Under the pieces are notes generated by a model that was not told the origin of the DNA, ran no database searches, and saw nothing but the letters and a program-made list of their open reading frames with translations. Made by a program: the position numbers and the translations under genes. A stretch of DNA of 64,000 nucleotides from Dactylosporangium fulvum (GTDB taxonomy: Bacteria > Actinomycetota > Actinomycetes > Mycobacteriales > Micromonosporaceae), in assembly GCF_025137375.1 (NCBI RefSeq), contig NZ_CP073720.1:8456501-8520500 (forward strand), in the 5' to 3' direction. Of this stretch, positions 25,741 to 34,575 are shown one piece after another; positions within the stretch are counted from its first letter, which is position 1; every line of letters starts with the position of its first letter.

Positions 25741-26985
25741 ATGACGGACAACAAGCTGCCGATGCGGGCCAAGCTCGCCACCTCGATATCGCGCGGTGCC
25801 GCCGCGCTGTCCCGCGCCACCGGCCGGGGGGACGGTTCGGTCATCGGTGGCCGGATCGGCCTGATGATCGACCCCAACCTGCTCGCCGAACTCGCCGCGG
25901 GCCGCCAGATCGCCCTGATCTCCGGCACCAACGGCAAGACCACCACGACACGGCTCACCGCGGCGGCGATGGGCGTGCTCGGCCCGGTCGCCACCAACAG
26001 CCTCGGTGCCAACATGCCGACCGGGCACACGTCGGCCCTGGCGAAGGCCGGCGCCACGCCCTACGCGGTGCTGGAGGTCGACGAGCACTACCTCAAGCAG
26101 GTGCTCGACCAGACCGGGCCGAAGGTCGTCGCACTGCTCAACCTGAGCCGCGACCAGCTCGACCGGGCCAAGGAGGTCGCCATGATGGCGGCCCTGTGGC
26201 GCGACGCGCTCCCCGGCCGCGGGCTGCACCTCGTCGCCAACGCCGACGACCCGATGGTGGTCTGGGCGGCCGGCAAGGCCGTCGCCGAGGGCACCCCGGT
26301 CACCTGGGTCGCCGCCGGCCAGCGGTTCCACGACGACTCGTGGGTGTGCCCGGAGTGCGGCGCGTCCATCGAGCGCAACGGCGAGCAGTGGTCCTGCGTG
26401 CAGGGCAACCTGACGCGCCCGATCCCCCACTGGACGGTCAGCGGCGACGGCGTCGTCGACAACACCGGGACGTATCACCACATCGAGCTCCAGCTCCCCG
26501 GCCGGGTCAACCGCGCGAACGCCGCGACCGCCCTGGCCGTGGCCGCGCAGTTCGGCGTCCCGCCGGCCAAGGGCGTCCCCGAGCTGTCGAAGGTCGCCTC
26601 CATCGCCGGCCGCTACGCCACGGTGGTCCGCGACGGGCGCACCATCCGGCTGCTGCTGTCGAAGAACCCGGCCGGCTGGCTGGAGGCGTTCGACATGGCC
26701 GAGGACGTGCCGACCCTGCTGTCGATCAACGCCCGCGACCCTGACGGCCTCGACACGTCGTGGCTCTACGACGTCGACTTCTCCCCGCTGCGCGGCCGGC
26801 GGGTCCTGGTGACCGGCGACCGGGCGATGGACCTGGCCGTGCGCCTGGAGGTCAACGAGGTGCCGTTCGAGCACGTGAAGTCGTTCGGGCAGGCACTGTC
26901 CCTGGTGCCTCCGGGCCGCCTGGAGGTCATCGCCAACTACACCGCATTCCAGGACATCCGAGCGGAGCTGGACCGTGTCAACTGA
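25741..26985 (+). CDS. murT: Lipid II isoglutaminyl synthase, MurT subunit
   Basis: 414 residues. Mur-ligase-like subunit that, with GatD, amidates the D-Glu carboxylate of lipid II. P-loop SGTNGKTTTTR at 61-71, LNLSRDQLDR, and the C-terminal DUF1727 domain are present. The inserted zinc ribbon has C203-x2-C206 and C219 but G222 where a fourth Cys is expected. The ATG at 25741 follows GGAAG. It is divergent from mraZ and overlaps gatD by 11 bp. Earlier in-frame codons only extend into the operator region and were dropped. Confidence 0.95.
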   Translation: MTDNKLPMRAKLATSISRGAAALSRATGRGDGSVIGGRIGLMIDPNLLAELAAGRQIALISGTNGKTTTTRLTAAAMGVLGPVATNSLGANMPTGHTSALAKAGATPYAVLEVDEHYLKQVLDQTGPKVVALLNLSRDQLDRAKEVAMMAALWRDALPGRGLHLVANADDPMVVWAAGKAVAEGTPVTWVAAGQRFHDDSWVCPECGASIERNGEQWSCVQGNLTRPIPHWTVSGDGVVDNTGTYHHIELQLPGRVNRANAATALAVAAQFGVPPAKGVPELSKVASIAGRYATVVRDGRTIRLLLSKNPAGWLEAFDMAEDVPTLLSINARDPDGLDTSWLYDVDFSPLRGRRVLVTGDRAMDLAVRLEVNEVPFEHVKSFGQALSLVPPGRLEVIANYTAFQDIRAELDRVN

Positions 26986-27682
26986 GTCGCACCTTCGCCT
27001 CATCTGGCTGTACCCCGACCTGCTGTCGACCTATGGCGACCGGGGCAACCTGCTGATCCTCGCCCGGCGCGCCGACCTGCGGGGCCTGCCGGTCGAGTGC
27101 GCCGAGGTCCGGGCCGACCACCCGGTCCCGTCGGACGGCGACGTCTACCTGATCGGCGGCGGCGAGGACGGCCCGCAGGCGCTGGCCGCGCAGCGCCTCA
27201 TCAGCGACGGCGGCCTGCACAGGGCGATCGACCGCGGCGCGACGGTGTTCTCGGTCTGCGCCGGCTACCAGCTGATGGGCCATTCCTTTTTCGCCAAGGG
27301 CACCCAGTGCGCCGGCCTCGGCCTGCTCGACATCACGTCGGACCGCGGCGAGACCCGGGCGGTCGGCGAGCTGACCGGCGAGTGCGACCCGATGCTGGGA
27401 CTGCCGACGCTGACCGGCTTCGAGAACCACGGTGGCCGCACCCACCTGGGCCAGGGCGTCCGCCCGGTGGCCCGGGTGGCGTCGGGCATCGGCAACGACG
27501 GCACGTCCGAGGGCGCCTGGCACGGCAAGATCCTGGGCACGTATTCGCACGGCCCCGCCCTGGCCCGCAACCCCGCACTCGCCGACCTGCTGCTGCGCTG
27601 GGCGACCGGCCTGACGCTGGAGCCGATCGACGACCGCTGGCCGACCCGCCTGCGCGAGGAGCGCCTGTCCGCGGTCCGCTGA
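26975..27682 (+). CDS. gatD: Lipid II isoglutaminyl synthase, glutaminase subunit GatD
   Basis: 235 residues, class I glutamine amidotransferase fold. Nucleophile Cys95 in FSVCAGYQL and His192 in GTYSHGPALARNP form the active pair. GatD makes ammonia from Gln for MurT, yielding D-iso-Gln in the stem peptide. The GTG at 26975 lies within the last codons of murT, so the subunits are co-translated. A hairpin follows the stop. Confidence 0.96.
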   Translation: MSTESHLRLIWLYPDLLSTYGDRGNLLILARRADLRGLPVECAEVRADHPVPSDGDVYLIGGGEDGPQALAAQRLISDGGLHRAIDRGATVFSVCAGYQLMGHSFFAKGTQCAGLGLLDITSDRGETRAVGELTGECDPMLGLPTLTGFENHGGRTHLGQGVRPVARVASGIGNDGTSEGAWHGKILGTYSHGPALARNPALADLLLRWATGLTLEPIDDRWPTRLREERLSAVR

Positions 27683-27694
27683 CCCCGCTCGCCG

Positions 27695-27720
27695 CCGTCG
27701 GGAGTGTCCGCTCCCGACGG
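27695..27720 (+). terminator. Terminator of murT-gatD
   Basis: Perfect 10-bp stem CCGTCGGGAG / CTCCCGACGG, 6-nt loop, 12 bp after the gatD stop. Confidence 0.75.
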
Positions 27721-27828
27721 CTTCGGCGCCGCGCGACTCAGTCCGGCCAGCCGTCGGACCCCGAACGGTGCCGCGAACCACATATCGGGACACAATCGAT
27801 GGACGTCGAGGCGATGGCGGGCATCGTT

Positions 27829-27884
27829 TCATGATCCCGAAGACTTTGCGCTGGCTGAGCGACCAAAAGTCTCCGGGATCATGA
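27829..27884. repeat. Palindromic element with GATCATGA ends
   Basis: Arms TCATGATCCCGAAGACTTT and AAAAGTCTCCGGGATCATGA pair with one offset around a 17-nt loop. The GATCATG tip also occurs in the palindromes at 39106, 39313 and 50611. It is non-coding and could act as a bidirectional terminator. Confidence 0.6.
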
Positions 27885-28117
27885 GGAACCGAACGCATCG
27901 CCCGACGTCGATGCACCAAGATGTCTGGAATGTCCCCGGGCAGCGCGTCATGGGGGCGGGAAGCGGCCACAGATCGCAGCAGCCAGTGCGTCGCGGCTGA
28001 CCAAGGGCGCAGGACGCGGATCGGCCTCCGGCCACTGGGCGGCACCGCCTACGCAAGGCGCCCGACCACCGCCCGACACCGCCTGAGCAAGGCACTCGGC
28101 CTCTGGCACCACCTGCG

Positions 28118-28465
28118 AGACGCGCCCCCGCTGGCCACCGCCCGCTGCCCTGCCCGAGGCGCTCGACCTCCAGCACCACCCGGGTCGCCGTGCTCACCAC
28201 ACTCGGACGCCGTGACCCACCGCAGCCCGCCAGCGAGCTACCCGAGCGAGACGCGCCCCCTCTGGCCACCGCCCACTCCCTGCACGAGGCGCTCGACCTC
28301 CAGCACCACCAGCCCGAGACGCTCGACCTCCAGCACCGCCCGGGTCGCTGTGCTCACCACGGCCGGCGCCGTGACCTGCGGCCGCCGTAACCCACCACCG
28401 GCGCGTCAGGCCGCTGCGCTCGCCACACTCGGACGCCGTGACCCACCGCAGCCCGCCAGCGAGCC
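28118..28465. repeat. Imperfect direct repeats in a 950-bp non-coding gap
   Basis: The interval 27683-28633 holds no convincing gene. Two blocks recur: one starting GAGACGCGCCCC at 28118 and 28248 and running into GGCGCTCGACCTCCAGCACC, and one with ACACTCGGACGCCGTGACCC, seen near 28197 and 28427. CGCTCGACCTCCAGCACC occurs three times. Frames through it change between copies, which argues against coding. Origin unknown. Confidence 0.6.
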
Positions 28466-28572
28466 ACCCGAGCGGGTCGCCCTCGACCCCCACCCGGATG
28501 AGTGGCACAACCCGGACACGCAAAGACGCACGACGTGCGACGGCTGCGGGGGCCGGCAACTACGAACGCCGC

Positions 28573-28609
28573 GGCCCGGCACCTGCGAGGACTTCGCGGG
28601 TGCCGGGCC
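28573..28609 (-). terminator. leuS terminator hairpin
   Basis: Perfect 11-bp arms GGCCCGGCACC / GGTGCCGGGCC, 15-nt loop, 25 bp past the leuS stop. Confidence 0.7.
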
Positions 28610-28633
28610 ACGAGCGTTTTGCCGAACCCGGGA

Positions 28634-31474
28634 TCAGACCACCACGGAGACCATGCGGCCCGCCACGACGATGACCTTCCTGGGCTGCTTGCCGGCCAGG
28701 TGGGACTCGACCGCGGTCAGGGCTGCCTCGCGTACGGCATCCTCGGGCGCGTCGGCGGCGATCTCGATCTTGCCGCGGACCTTGCCGTTGACCTGGACCG
28801 GGTAGGTCACCGACTCGGCGACCAGGAACGCGGGCTCTGCGGCCGGGAAGTCGGCGTATGCGATCGAGGACTCGTTGCCCAGCCGCTGCCACAGCTCCTC
28901 GGCCAGGTGCGGGGCGAAGGGCGCGATCATCCGCGCCAGCGGGTCGGCCACCTCGCGCGCCGTGCCCGCCGAGGACACCTGCGTGACCCGGTTGGTCAGC
29001 TCGATCAGCTTGGCGATGGCCGTGTTGAAGCGCATCTCCTCGATGTCGACCCGCACGCCGTCGATCACACGGTGCAGCAGCCGCCGGGTCTCGTCGTCCA
29101 CCGCGCCGTCGACCACCCGCGGAGCGTCGGTCTGCTCGTCGACGAACAGGCGCCAGACGCGCTGCAGGAAGCGGTGTGCGCCGACGACCGCCCGGGTCTC
29201 CCACGGACGCGACACGTCCAGCGGGCCCATCGACATCTCGTAGACGCGGAAGGTGTCGGCGCCGTACCGCTCGCACATCTCGTCGGGCGTGACGACGTTC
29301 TTCAGCGACTTGCCCATCTTGCCGTACTCGCGCTCCACCGGGGTGGAGCCGTAGAAGTACTTGCCGGGCTCCCGCTCCTCGACCTTCTCGGCCTCCACGT
29401 AGACGCCGCGCGGATCCTTGTACGCGTACGCCTGGATGTACCCCTGGTTGAACAGCCGGCGGAACGGCTCCTCCGACGACACGTAACCCAGGTCGAACAG
29501 GACCTTGTGCCAGAACCGCGCGTACAGCAGGTGCAGCACCGCGTGCTCGACCCCGCCGACGTACAGGTCGACGCCGCCGACGTCGCCGTCACGCTGCGGG
29601 CCCATCCAGTACCGCTCGTTGGCCGGGTCGACCAGCGCGGAGGGGTTCGCCGGGTCCAGGTAGCGCAGCTCGTACCACGACGAGCCGGCCCACTGCGGCA
29701 TGACGTTGGTCTCGCGGGTGTACGTCTTCGGGCCGTCGCCCAGGTCCAGCGTGACCTCGACCCACTCCTTGGCCCGGGACAGCGGCGTCTCCGGCATCGA
29801 GTCGGCGTCGTCGATGTCGAACGTGCGCGGCGAGAAGTCCTCGACGTCCGGCAGGGTCACCGGCAGCATCGACTCGGGCAGCGCGACAGGCATGCCGGTC
29901 GCGTCGTAGACGATCGGGAACGGCTCGCCCCAGTACCGCTGGCGGCTGAACAGCCAGTCGCGCAGCCGGTACGTGATCGCGCCCTGCCCGTGGCCGTTGG
30001 CCTCCAGCCACTCGATGATCTTCGCCTTGGCGTCGGCGATGTCCAGCCCGTCCAGGAAGCCGGAGTTGATCGCCGGGCCCTCGCCGTGGAACGCCTTGCC
30101 GTCGAAGCCCTCGCTGGGCTGTACCGTCCGGATGATCGGCAGCTCGTAGACCTCGGCGAACTCCCAGTCCCGCTCGTCCTGGCCGGGCACCGCCATGATC
30201 GCGCCCGTGCCGTAGCCGGCCAGCACGTAGTCGGCGATGAAGATCGGGATCTTCGCGCCGTTGACCGGGTTGGTGGCATACGCACCCGTGAAGACGCCGG
30301 TCTTCTCCTTCGCGTCGGCCTGCCGCTCGACGTCGGTCTTGCCCGCCGCGAAGGCGCGGTAGTCGGCGACCGCCTCGGCGGGCGTGGCCTTGCCGCCGGT
30401 CCACTTCTCGTTGGCCGTACCGCCCGGCCACGCCGCCGGCACGATCGCGTCGACCAGCTCGTGCTCGGGGGCCAGCACCATGTACGTCGCGCCGAACAGG
30501 GTGTCGGGGCGCGTGGTGAAGGCCCGGATCGGCGTGCCGGCCTCGGTCGGGAACTCGATGTGCGCGCCGCGCGACCGGCCGATCCAGTTGCGCTGCATCG
30601 TCTTGACCTTGTCCGGCCAGTCCAGCCGGTCCAGGTCGTCCAGCAGCCGGTCACCGTACGCGGTGATGCGCATCATCCACTGGCGCAGGCTGCGCTTGAA
30701 GACCGGGAAGTTGCCCCGCTCGCTGCGTCCGTCGGGCGTGACCTCCTCGTTGGCCAGCACCGTGCCCAGCCCCGGGCACCAGTTGACCGGCGCCTCGGAG
30801 ATGTAGGCCAGCCGGTGGTCGTCGACGATCTGCCGCCGCTCGACCGCGGACAGGCCGGCCCAGGCCCGCCCGTCCGGCGTCGCCCGGGTGCCCGCCTCGA
30901 ACTGCTCGATCAGCTCCGCGATCGGCCGCGCCTTGCGCAGGTCGGTGTCGAACCACGAGTTGAAGATCTGCAGGAAGATCCACTGGGTCCAGTGGTAGAA
31001 CTCGGTGTCGGTCGTCGCGACACTGCGCCGGTCGTCGTAGGCCAGGCCCAAGCGGCGCAGCTGGCTGCGGTACCGCTCGATGTTGGCCTCGGTCGTGGTG
31101 CGCGGGTGTGTGCCGGTCTGCACGGCGTACTGCTCGGCGGGCAGGCCGAACGCGTCGAAGCCCATCGGATGCAGGACGTTGTAGCCGACCATGCGGAAGT
31201 ACCGCGTGTAGCAGTCGGTGCCGATGTACCCCAACGGGTGACCGACGTGCAGGCCCGCGCCCGACGGATAGGGGAACATGTCGATCACGTACAGCTTCGG
31301 CGCCCCGGCACGGGGGTGGTTCGGATCGCTGAACGGGCCGGTCGGGTTCGGGGCCTGGAACGTGCCCTGCTCGGACCAGTAGTCCTGCCAGCATGCCTCG
31401 ATGTCGCCCGCCATCGCCGCGGTATAGCGGTACGGCGGGATGTCGACCGCTCCGTCGGTCACTGCCTCGCTCAT
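28634..31474 (-). CDS. leuS: Leucyl-tRNA synthetase
   Basis: 946 residues. Class Ia synthetase charging tRNA-Leu. The HIGH-type motif is HVGHPLGY, the CP1 editing domain carries the TLFGATYMVLAPEH segment, and the KMSKS loop is KMGKSLKNVV. A C-terminal anticodon-binding and tail domain is complete. The ATG at 31474 lies behind AGGTGGGGA; the frame is open 21 codons further up but that part overlaps the attenuator terminator. It is controlled by its own leader (31524-31624). Confidence 0.97.
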   Translation of the reverse strand: MSEAVTDGAVDIPPYRYTAAMAGDIEACWQDYWSEQGTFQAPNPTGPFSDPNHPRAGAPKLYVIDMFPYPSGAGLHVGHPLGYIGTDCYTRYFRMVGYNVLHPMGFDAFGLPAEQYAVQTGTHPRTTTEANIERYRSQLRRLGLAYDDRRSVATTDTEFYHWTQWIFLQIFNSWFDTDLRKARPIAELIEQFEAGTRATPDGRAWAGLSAVERRQIVDDHRLAYISEAPVNWCPGLGTVLANEEVTPDGRSERGNFPVFKRSLRQWMMRITAYGDRLLDDLDRLDWPDKVKTMQRNWIGRSRGAHIEFPTEAGTPIRAFTTRPDTLFGATYMVLAPEHELVDAIVPAAWPGGTANEKWTGGKATPAEAVADYRAFAAGKTDVERQADAKEKTGVFTGAYATNPVNGAKIPIFIADYVLAGYGTGAIMAVPGQDERDWEFAEVYELPIIRTVQPSEGFDGKAFHGEGPAINSGFLDGLDIADAKAKIIEWLEANGHGQGAITYRLRDWLFSRQRYWGEPFPIVYDATGMPVALPESMLPVTLPDVEDFSPRTFDIDDADSMPETPLSRAKEWVEVTLDLGDGPKTYTRETNVMPQWAGSSWYELRYLDPANPSALVDPANERYWMGPQRDGDVGGVDLYVGGVEHAVLHLLYARFWHKVLFDLGYVSSEEPFRRLFNQGYIQAYAYKDPRGVYVEAEKVEEREPGKYFYGSTPVEREYGKMGKSLKNVVTPDEMCERYGADTFRVYEMSMGPLDVSRPWETRAVVGAHRFLQRVWRLFVDEQTDAPRVVDGAVDDETRRLLHRVIDGVRVDIEEMRFNTAIAKLIELTNRVTQVSSAGTAREVADPLARMIAPFAPHLAEELWQRLGNESSIAYADFPAAEPAFLVAESVTYPVQVNGKVRGKIEIAADAPEDAVREAALTAVESHLAGKQPRKVIVVAGRMVSVVV

Positions 31475-31523
31475 GACTGTCCCCACCTCAGTTCTCGGGA
31501 TTCCCCAGCATTGTCCGGGCATG

Positions 31524-31548
31524 AAAAAACCCCTCACGCAGGAGGGGT
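31524..31548 (-). terminator. U-tailed terminator in the leuS leader (attenuator)
   Basis: Stem ACCCCTC / GAGGGGT, loop CTGCGT, then six T on the minus strand, 50 nt before the leuS ATG. An intrinsic terminator with a full U-run in front of its own gene is rare in this genome. Upstream GCCGTGC / GCACGGC can form a second stem that overlaps the leader stop codon. Confidence 0.8.
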
Positions 31549-31572
31549 CGCCGTGCCGTCGCAGCTAGTGCG

Positions 31573-31611
31573 TCAGCACGGCTCGCTAAGAAGCCGGACC
31601 GCCCGGGTCAT
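31573..31611 (-). CDS. leuS leader peptide, leaderless, 12 residues
   Basis: ATG to TGA encodes MTRAVRLLSEPC. Codons 7 and 8 are CTT CTT, a Leu codon that is rare in this GC-rich sequence, placed just before the hairpins. There is no Shine-Dalgarno, but TACACT lies 7 nt upstream of the ATG, the spacing of leaderless transcripts. I infer a peptide whose translation senses charged Leu-tRNA: stalling on CTT CTT would change pairing downstream and let transcription reach leuS. Not experimentally known to me for this gene. Confidence 0.65.
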   Translation of the reverse strand: MTRAVRLLSEPC

Positions 31612-31618
31612 ACCACGG

Positions 31619-31624
31619 AGTGTA
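31619..31624 (-). promoter_or_regulatory. -10 element of the leuS leader
   Basis: TACACT on the minus strand, 7 nt before the leader ATG. The -35 region is poor. Start of transcription is predicted at or next to the A of the ATG. Confidence 0.55.
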
Positions 31625-31658
31625 GCGCAGCGTGCGGGAACCCACGGACCGCGTTTCC

Positions 31659-31698
31659 GCCGGGTGCCCGTGGGCGGGGTGGCCCGCGGGCACCCGGC
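31659..31698 (-). terminator. Terminator of the pseudokinase gene
   Basis: Perfect 12-bp arms GCCGGGTGCCCG / CGGGCACCCGGC directly after the stop at 31704. It separates this gene from the leuS unit. Confidence 0.7.
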
Positions 31699-31703
31699 GC
31701 GGG

Positions 31704-33227
31704 TCAGAGCGGGGTGGCGACCGGCAGGCCGGCCGCGCAGGTCACGGTGAACCGCAGGCGCACGCCGGCCAGGTCGATCTCGACCCGCGCGGCGTCACGG
31801 GCGCCGGACTGCGCGCTGATCAGCCGGGCGCCGAGCACCGGCACCACCTCGAGGACGGTCACCTTGCCGGCGTTGCACACGGCGACGATCACACCACCGA
31901 GCGTCGGCAGGTGCAGTTGCTTCGCCGGCGCCGGGGTGGTGGGGTTCGCACCGGGCGTGGGTCCGGCCGTGGCCCCGCCGCCGCTGCCCGCCGAGCCGCC
32001 GCCTGCCTGTTCGCCGCTGTCGACCACGGCCCGGCCGGTGCCGGCGCGGTTGACGAGCCGACTGGTGGCGGCGCCCGCCTCGGTGCCGCCGCCCTGCGCC
32101 CCGCCGCCGGTCGTCCGGCCCGTCGACTGGTCCGTCGACTGGTCGGTCGTCTGGTCGGTCGTCTGGTCGGTCGTCTGGTCCCCGGGCTGGCCGGGCTGGC
32201 CGGTGTCCGTGCCCGGCGGCACCGCGGGGCCGGTCGGCCGGTCCGGCACCACCGGTCCGACCACGCCGGGCATCCCGGGCACCGCCTCGACCGTGCCGTC
32301 CGGCGCGCTCGCGGCGCGGGTCAGGACGAACGACGCCAGCAGCAGTGCGGCCGCGGCGGTCATCGCCGCGGCGAGCCGCATGCGCCGCCGATCGTGGAAG
32401 GTGTCGAGGTCGTAGGCCGGCGGGCCGGCCCAGATCCCGACCGCACGGGCCGTCCTGCCCGTCCCACCGGTGGACCGTACCGGCGCCGGGGCCAACGCGG
32501 CACCGGGAACGCGGGCCGGCAGGGGACGCACCGGCAGTACCGTCAACCCGGCGGCCCCGGCGAGGACGGTCACCACCTCGGCGGCGGCCGGGCGGTCCGC
32601 GGGGTCGTCGGCGAGGCAGCGCTGGTACAACTCCTGGATCTCCGGCGCCGTTCCGCCTTCGCCGAGGCCGGGCAGGCATTGGCGCAGCAACGCGCCGAGG
32701 GCGTGGACGTCATCGGCCGGGCCGGAACCGGCGGCGCCGGGCCCGTCGGCGGATGCGGATCCGGTGAATCCGGTGATACCGAATCCGATGACCTTGGCCG
32801 TTTCGCCCGCGAGGACGACATTGTCCGGCGTGACATCGCCGTGCACGAGATGTTGGGCGTGTGCGGCGGCCAGACCGGCCGCCACCTGGGCGCAGAAGCG
32901 GAGCGCGGTCGCGGCCGGCAGCGGTCCGGCGGCGAGGCGTTCCGCGAGGGTCGGGCCGCGCAGCAGTTCCATCACGACGAAGGGGCTGCCGTCCGGGGTC
33001 CGGCCGTCGTCGTGGACACCGATGATGTTCGGGTGCGAAAGACGCGCGGCGGCCCGCGCTTCGCTGCGGATGCGGCGGCGCCGCTCGTCGTCGGCGGTGG
33101 CCAGGATCCTGACCGTGACCTCCCGGCCGAGGACCTCGTCGTGCGCCCGCCAGTCCACCGGGTCGCCGTGCTCGCCGAGTTGCCGGGCGAGCCGATACCG
33201 GCCGTTGAGGAGCTGCCCGTCATTCAC
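31704..33227 (-). CDS. Membrane-anchored Ser/Thr pseudokinase
   Basis: 507 residues. Residues 8-225 follow the PknB-type fold, but the key positions are lost: the Gly loop is GEHGDPV, the ATP Lys is Arg40 (EVTVRIL), HRD is H129-G130-D131 with Thr133 for the catalytic-loop Lys, and DFG is G148-F-G. It cannot bind Mg-ATP in the usual way and is probably a binding or regulatory protein. A TM at about 283-303 is followed by a Thr/Gln linker with QTTD repeats and a small outer domain with two Cys (VAVCNAG, FTVTCAAG). The GTG at 33227 just precedes the fold. Divergent from moxR. Confidence 0.85.
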   Translation of the reverse strand: MNDGQLLNGRYRLARQLGEHGDPVDWRAHDEVLGREVTVRILATADDERRRRIRSEARAAARLSHPNIIGVHDDGRTPDGSPFVVMELLRGPTLAERLAAGPLPAATALRFCAQVAAGLAAAHAQHLVHGDVTPDNVVLAGETAKVIGFGITGFTGSASADGPGAAGSGPADDVHALGALLRQCLPGLGEGGTAPEIQELYQRCLADDPADRPAAAEVVTVLAGAAGLTVLPVRPLPARVPGAALAPAPVRSTGGTGRTARAVGIWAGPPAYDLDTFHDRRRMRLAAAMTAAAALLLASFVLTRAASAPDGTVEAVPGMPGVVGPVVPDRPTGPAVPPGTDTGQPGQPGDQTTDQTTDQTTDQSTDQSTGRTTGGGAQGGGTEAGAATSRLVNRAGTGRAVVDSGEQAGGGSAGSGGGATAGPTPGANPTTPAPAKQLHLPTLGGVIVAVCNAGKVTVLEVVPVLGARLISAQSGARDAARVEIDLAGVRLRFTVTCAAGLPVATPL

Positions 33228-33532
33228 CGCAACAGTCTGCACGAATCGACCGCAACCGACATACCCGCAGATCCGTTTGTGGGGCATTTGCGAGGGTACG
33301 TACGACCCGCTTCATCGCCGCTTCACGGCCGCGCTAAATTCGCCTGACGCGTCCGGGGCAGGATGTCCGCAATGACGGAATCCCGTCCGGCGCGGTGTCA
33401 ATTCCCCGGCTAGCCTGAGGGGATACCACCGGCGCTGGTTGCGTTCCGATGACAACGATTCGGCGCAACCGGGCGGTTCACCTATGGGTCTAACACCTGA
33501 CGGTGGCCACGGCACGACCATGAGGAGGCCAG
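33228..33532. other. Divergent promoter region, pseudokinase / moxR operon
   Basis: 305 bp without a gene. It must contain both promoters, but I can name no convincing -10/-35 pair. The segment CACCTATGGGTCTAACACC just before moxR is a candidate for its promoter. Confidence 0.4.
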
Positions 33533-34573
33533 TTGACCAGGCACCGCACGTTCGAGGAACTCGGAGCCCCGCTCCCCACCCCCGAGTTCCGCGCCGCGAC
33601 CGATGCGATCGTTGCCAACATCGAGCAAGTCATCGAGGGCAAGACCGCCACCGTGCGGCTGGCTCTGGCCGTGCTGCTCGCTGAGGGCCACCTCCTCATC
33701 GAGGACGTTCCCGGCGTCGGCAAGACCAAACTCGCCAAGGCGCTCGCCCGGTCCATCGACTGTTCGGTGCGCCGCATCCAGTTCACCCCCGACCTGCTGC
33801 CCAGCGACGTCACCGGGGTGAGCGTCTACAACCAGGAGACGCACGACTTCGAGTTCAAGCCGGGTGCGGTGTTCGCCAACATCGTCGTCGGCGACGAGAT
33901 CAACCGCGCCTCGCCGAAGACGCAGTCGGCGCTGCTGGAGAGCATGGAGGAGCGGCAGGTCACGGTCGACAGCGCGACCTATCCGCTGCAGGTGCCCTTC
34001 ATGGTCATCGCGACGCAGAACCCGATCGAGATGGAAGGCACCTACCCGCTGCCGGAGGCGCAGCGCGACCGGTTCACCGCCCGGATCGCGATGGGCTACC
34101 CCGACATGGGCGCCGAGCTCGCCATGCTCGACGTGCACGGCCGCCACGACGCGCTCGACGACCTGATGCCGGTCTCCGACGCCATCATGATGCGGCGGAT
34201 GATCGCCACCGTCCGTGACGTGCACGTCGCCGACACCGTGAAGCAGTACGCAGTCAACATCGTCACCGCCACGCGCGAGTCCGGCGAGCTGCGCCTCGGC
34301 GCGTCGCCCCGCGCCACGCTGCAGCTGCTGCGCACCGCCCGCGCCGTCGCCGCCCTGGAAGGCCGCGAGTTCGTGCTCCCCGACGACCTGCAGGCCCTGG
34401 CCGTGCCGGTCCTCGCCCACCGCGTCATCCCGACCGCCGAGGCCCAGCTGTCCCGCCGGACCACCGACGCGATCATCGCCGAGCTCGTGCACCGCCTGCC
34501 GCTGCCGTCCGACCGGCAACCCCGGTCGCCGTACGACACGCGTTCGCGCGGACAGCAGTACGGAGGCCGCTGA
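33533..34573 (+). CDS. MoxR-family AAA+ ATPase
   Basis: 346 residues. Walker A EDVPGVGKTKLAKALA (about 58-72), Walker B VVGDEINRASPKTQSALLE, sensor 1 IATQNP and the MoxR motif EGTYPLPEAQRDRF are all present. MoxR proteins act as chaperone-like ATPases that load or mature partner complexes. The TTG at 33533 has GAGGAGG 4 nt upstream. The operon moxR-DUF58-transglutaminase is a widespread set; its molecular target is unknown. Confidence 0.93.
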   Translation: MTRHRTFEELGAPLPTPEFRAATDAIVANIEQVIEGKTATVRLALAVLLAEGHLLIEDVPGVGKTKLAKALARSIDCSVRRIQFTPDLLPSDVTGVSVYNQETHDFEFKPGAVFANIVVGDEINRASPKTQSALLESMEERQVTVDSATYPLQVPFMVIATQNPIEMEGTYPLPEAQRDRFTARIAMGYPDMGAELAMLDVHGRHDALDDLMPVSDAIMMRRMIATVRDVHVADTVKQYAVNIVTATRESGELRLGASPRATLQLLRTARAVAALEGREFVLPDDLQALAVPVLAHRVIPTAEAQLSRRTTDAIIAELVHRLPLPSDRQPRSPYDTRSRGQQYGGR

Positions 34574-34575
34574 AC

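Noticed and set aside
28118..28465. CRISPR array
   Set aside because: Repeats are imperfect, of unequal length and lack regular unique spacers; no cas genes.
27921..28805. A 294-codon plus-strand frame
   Set aside because: Runs through direct repeats in changing frames and into leuS; no domain.
31573..31640. T-box riboswitch for leuS
   Set aside because: No stem I features and no good T-box sequence; the short ORF plus terminator explains the leader better.
28502..31750. A 1082-codon open frame on the plus strand
   Set aside because: Antisense shadow of leuS with no family features.
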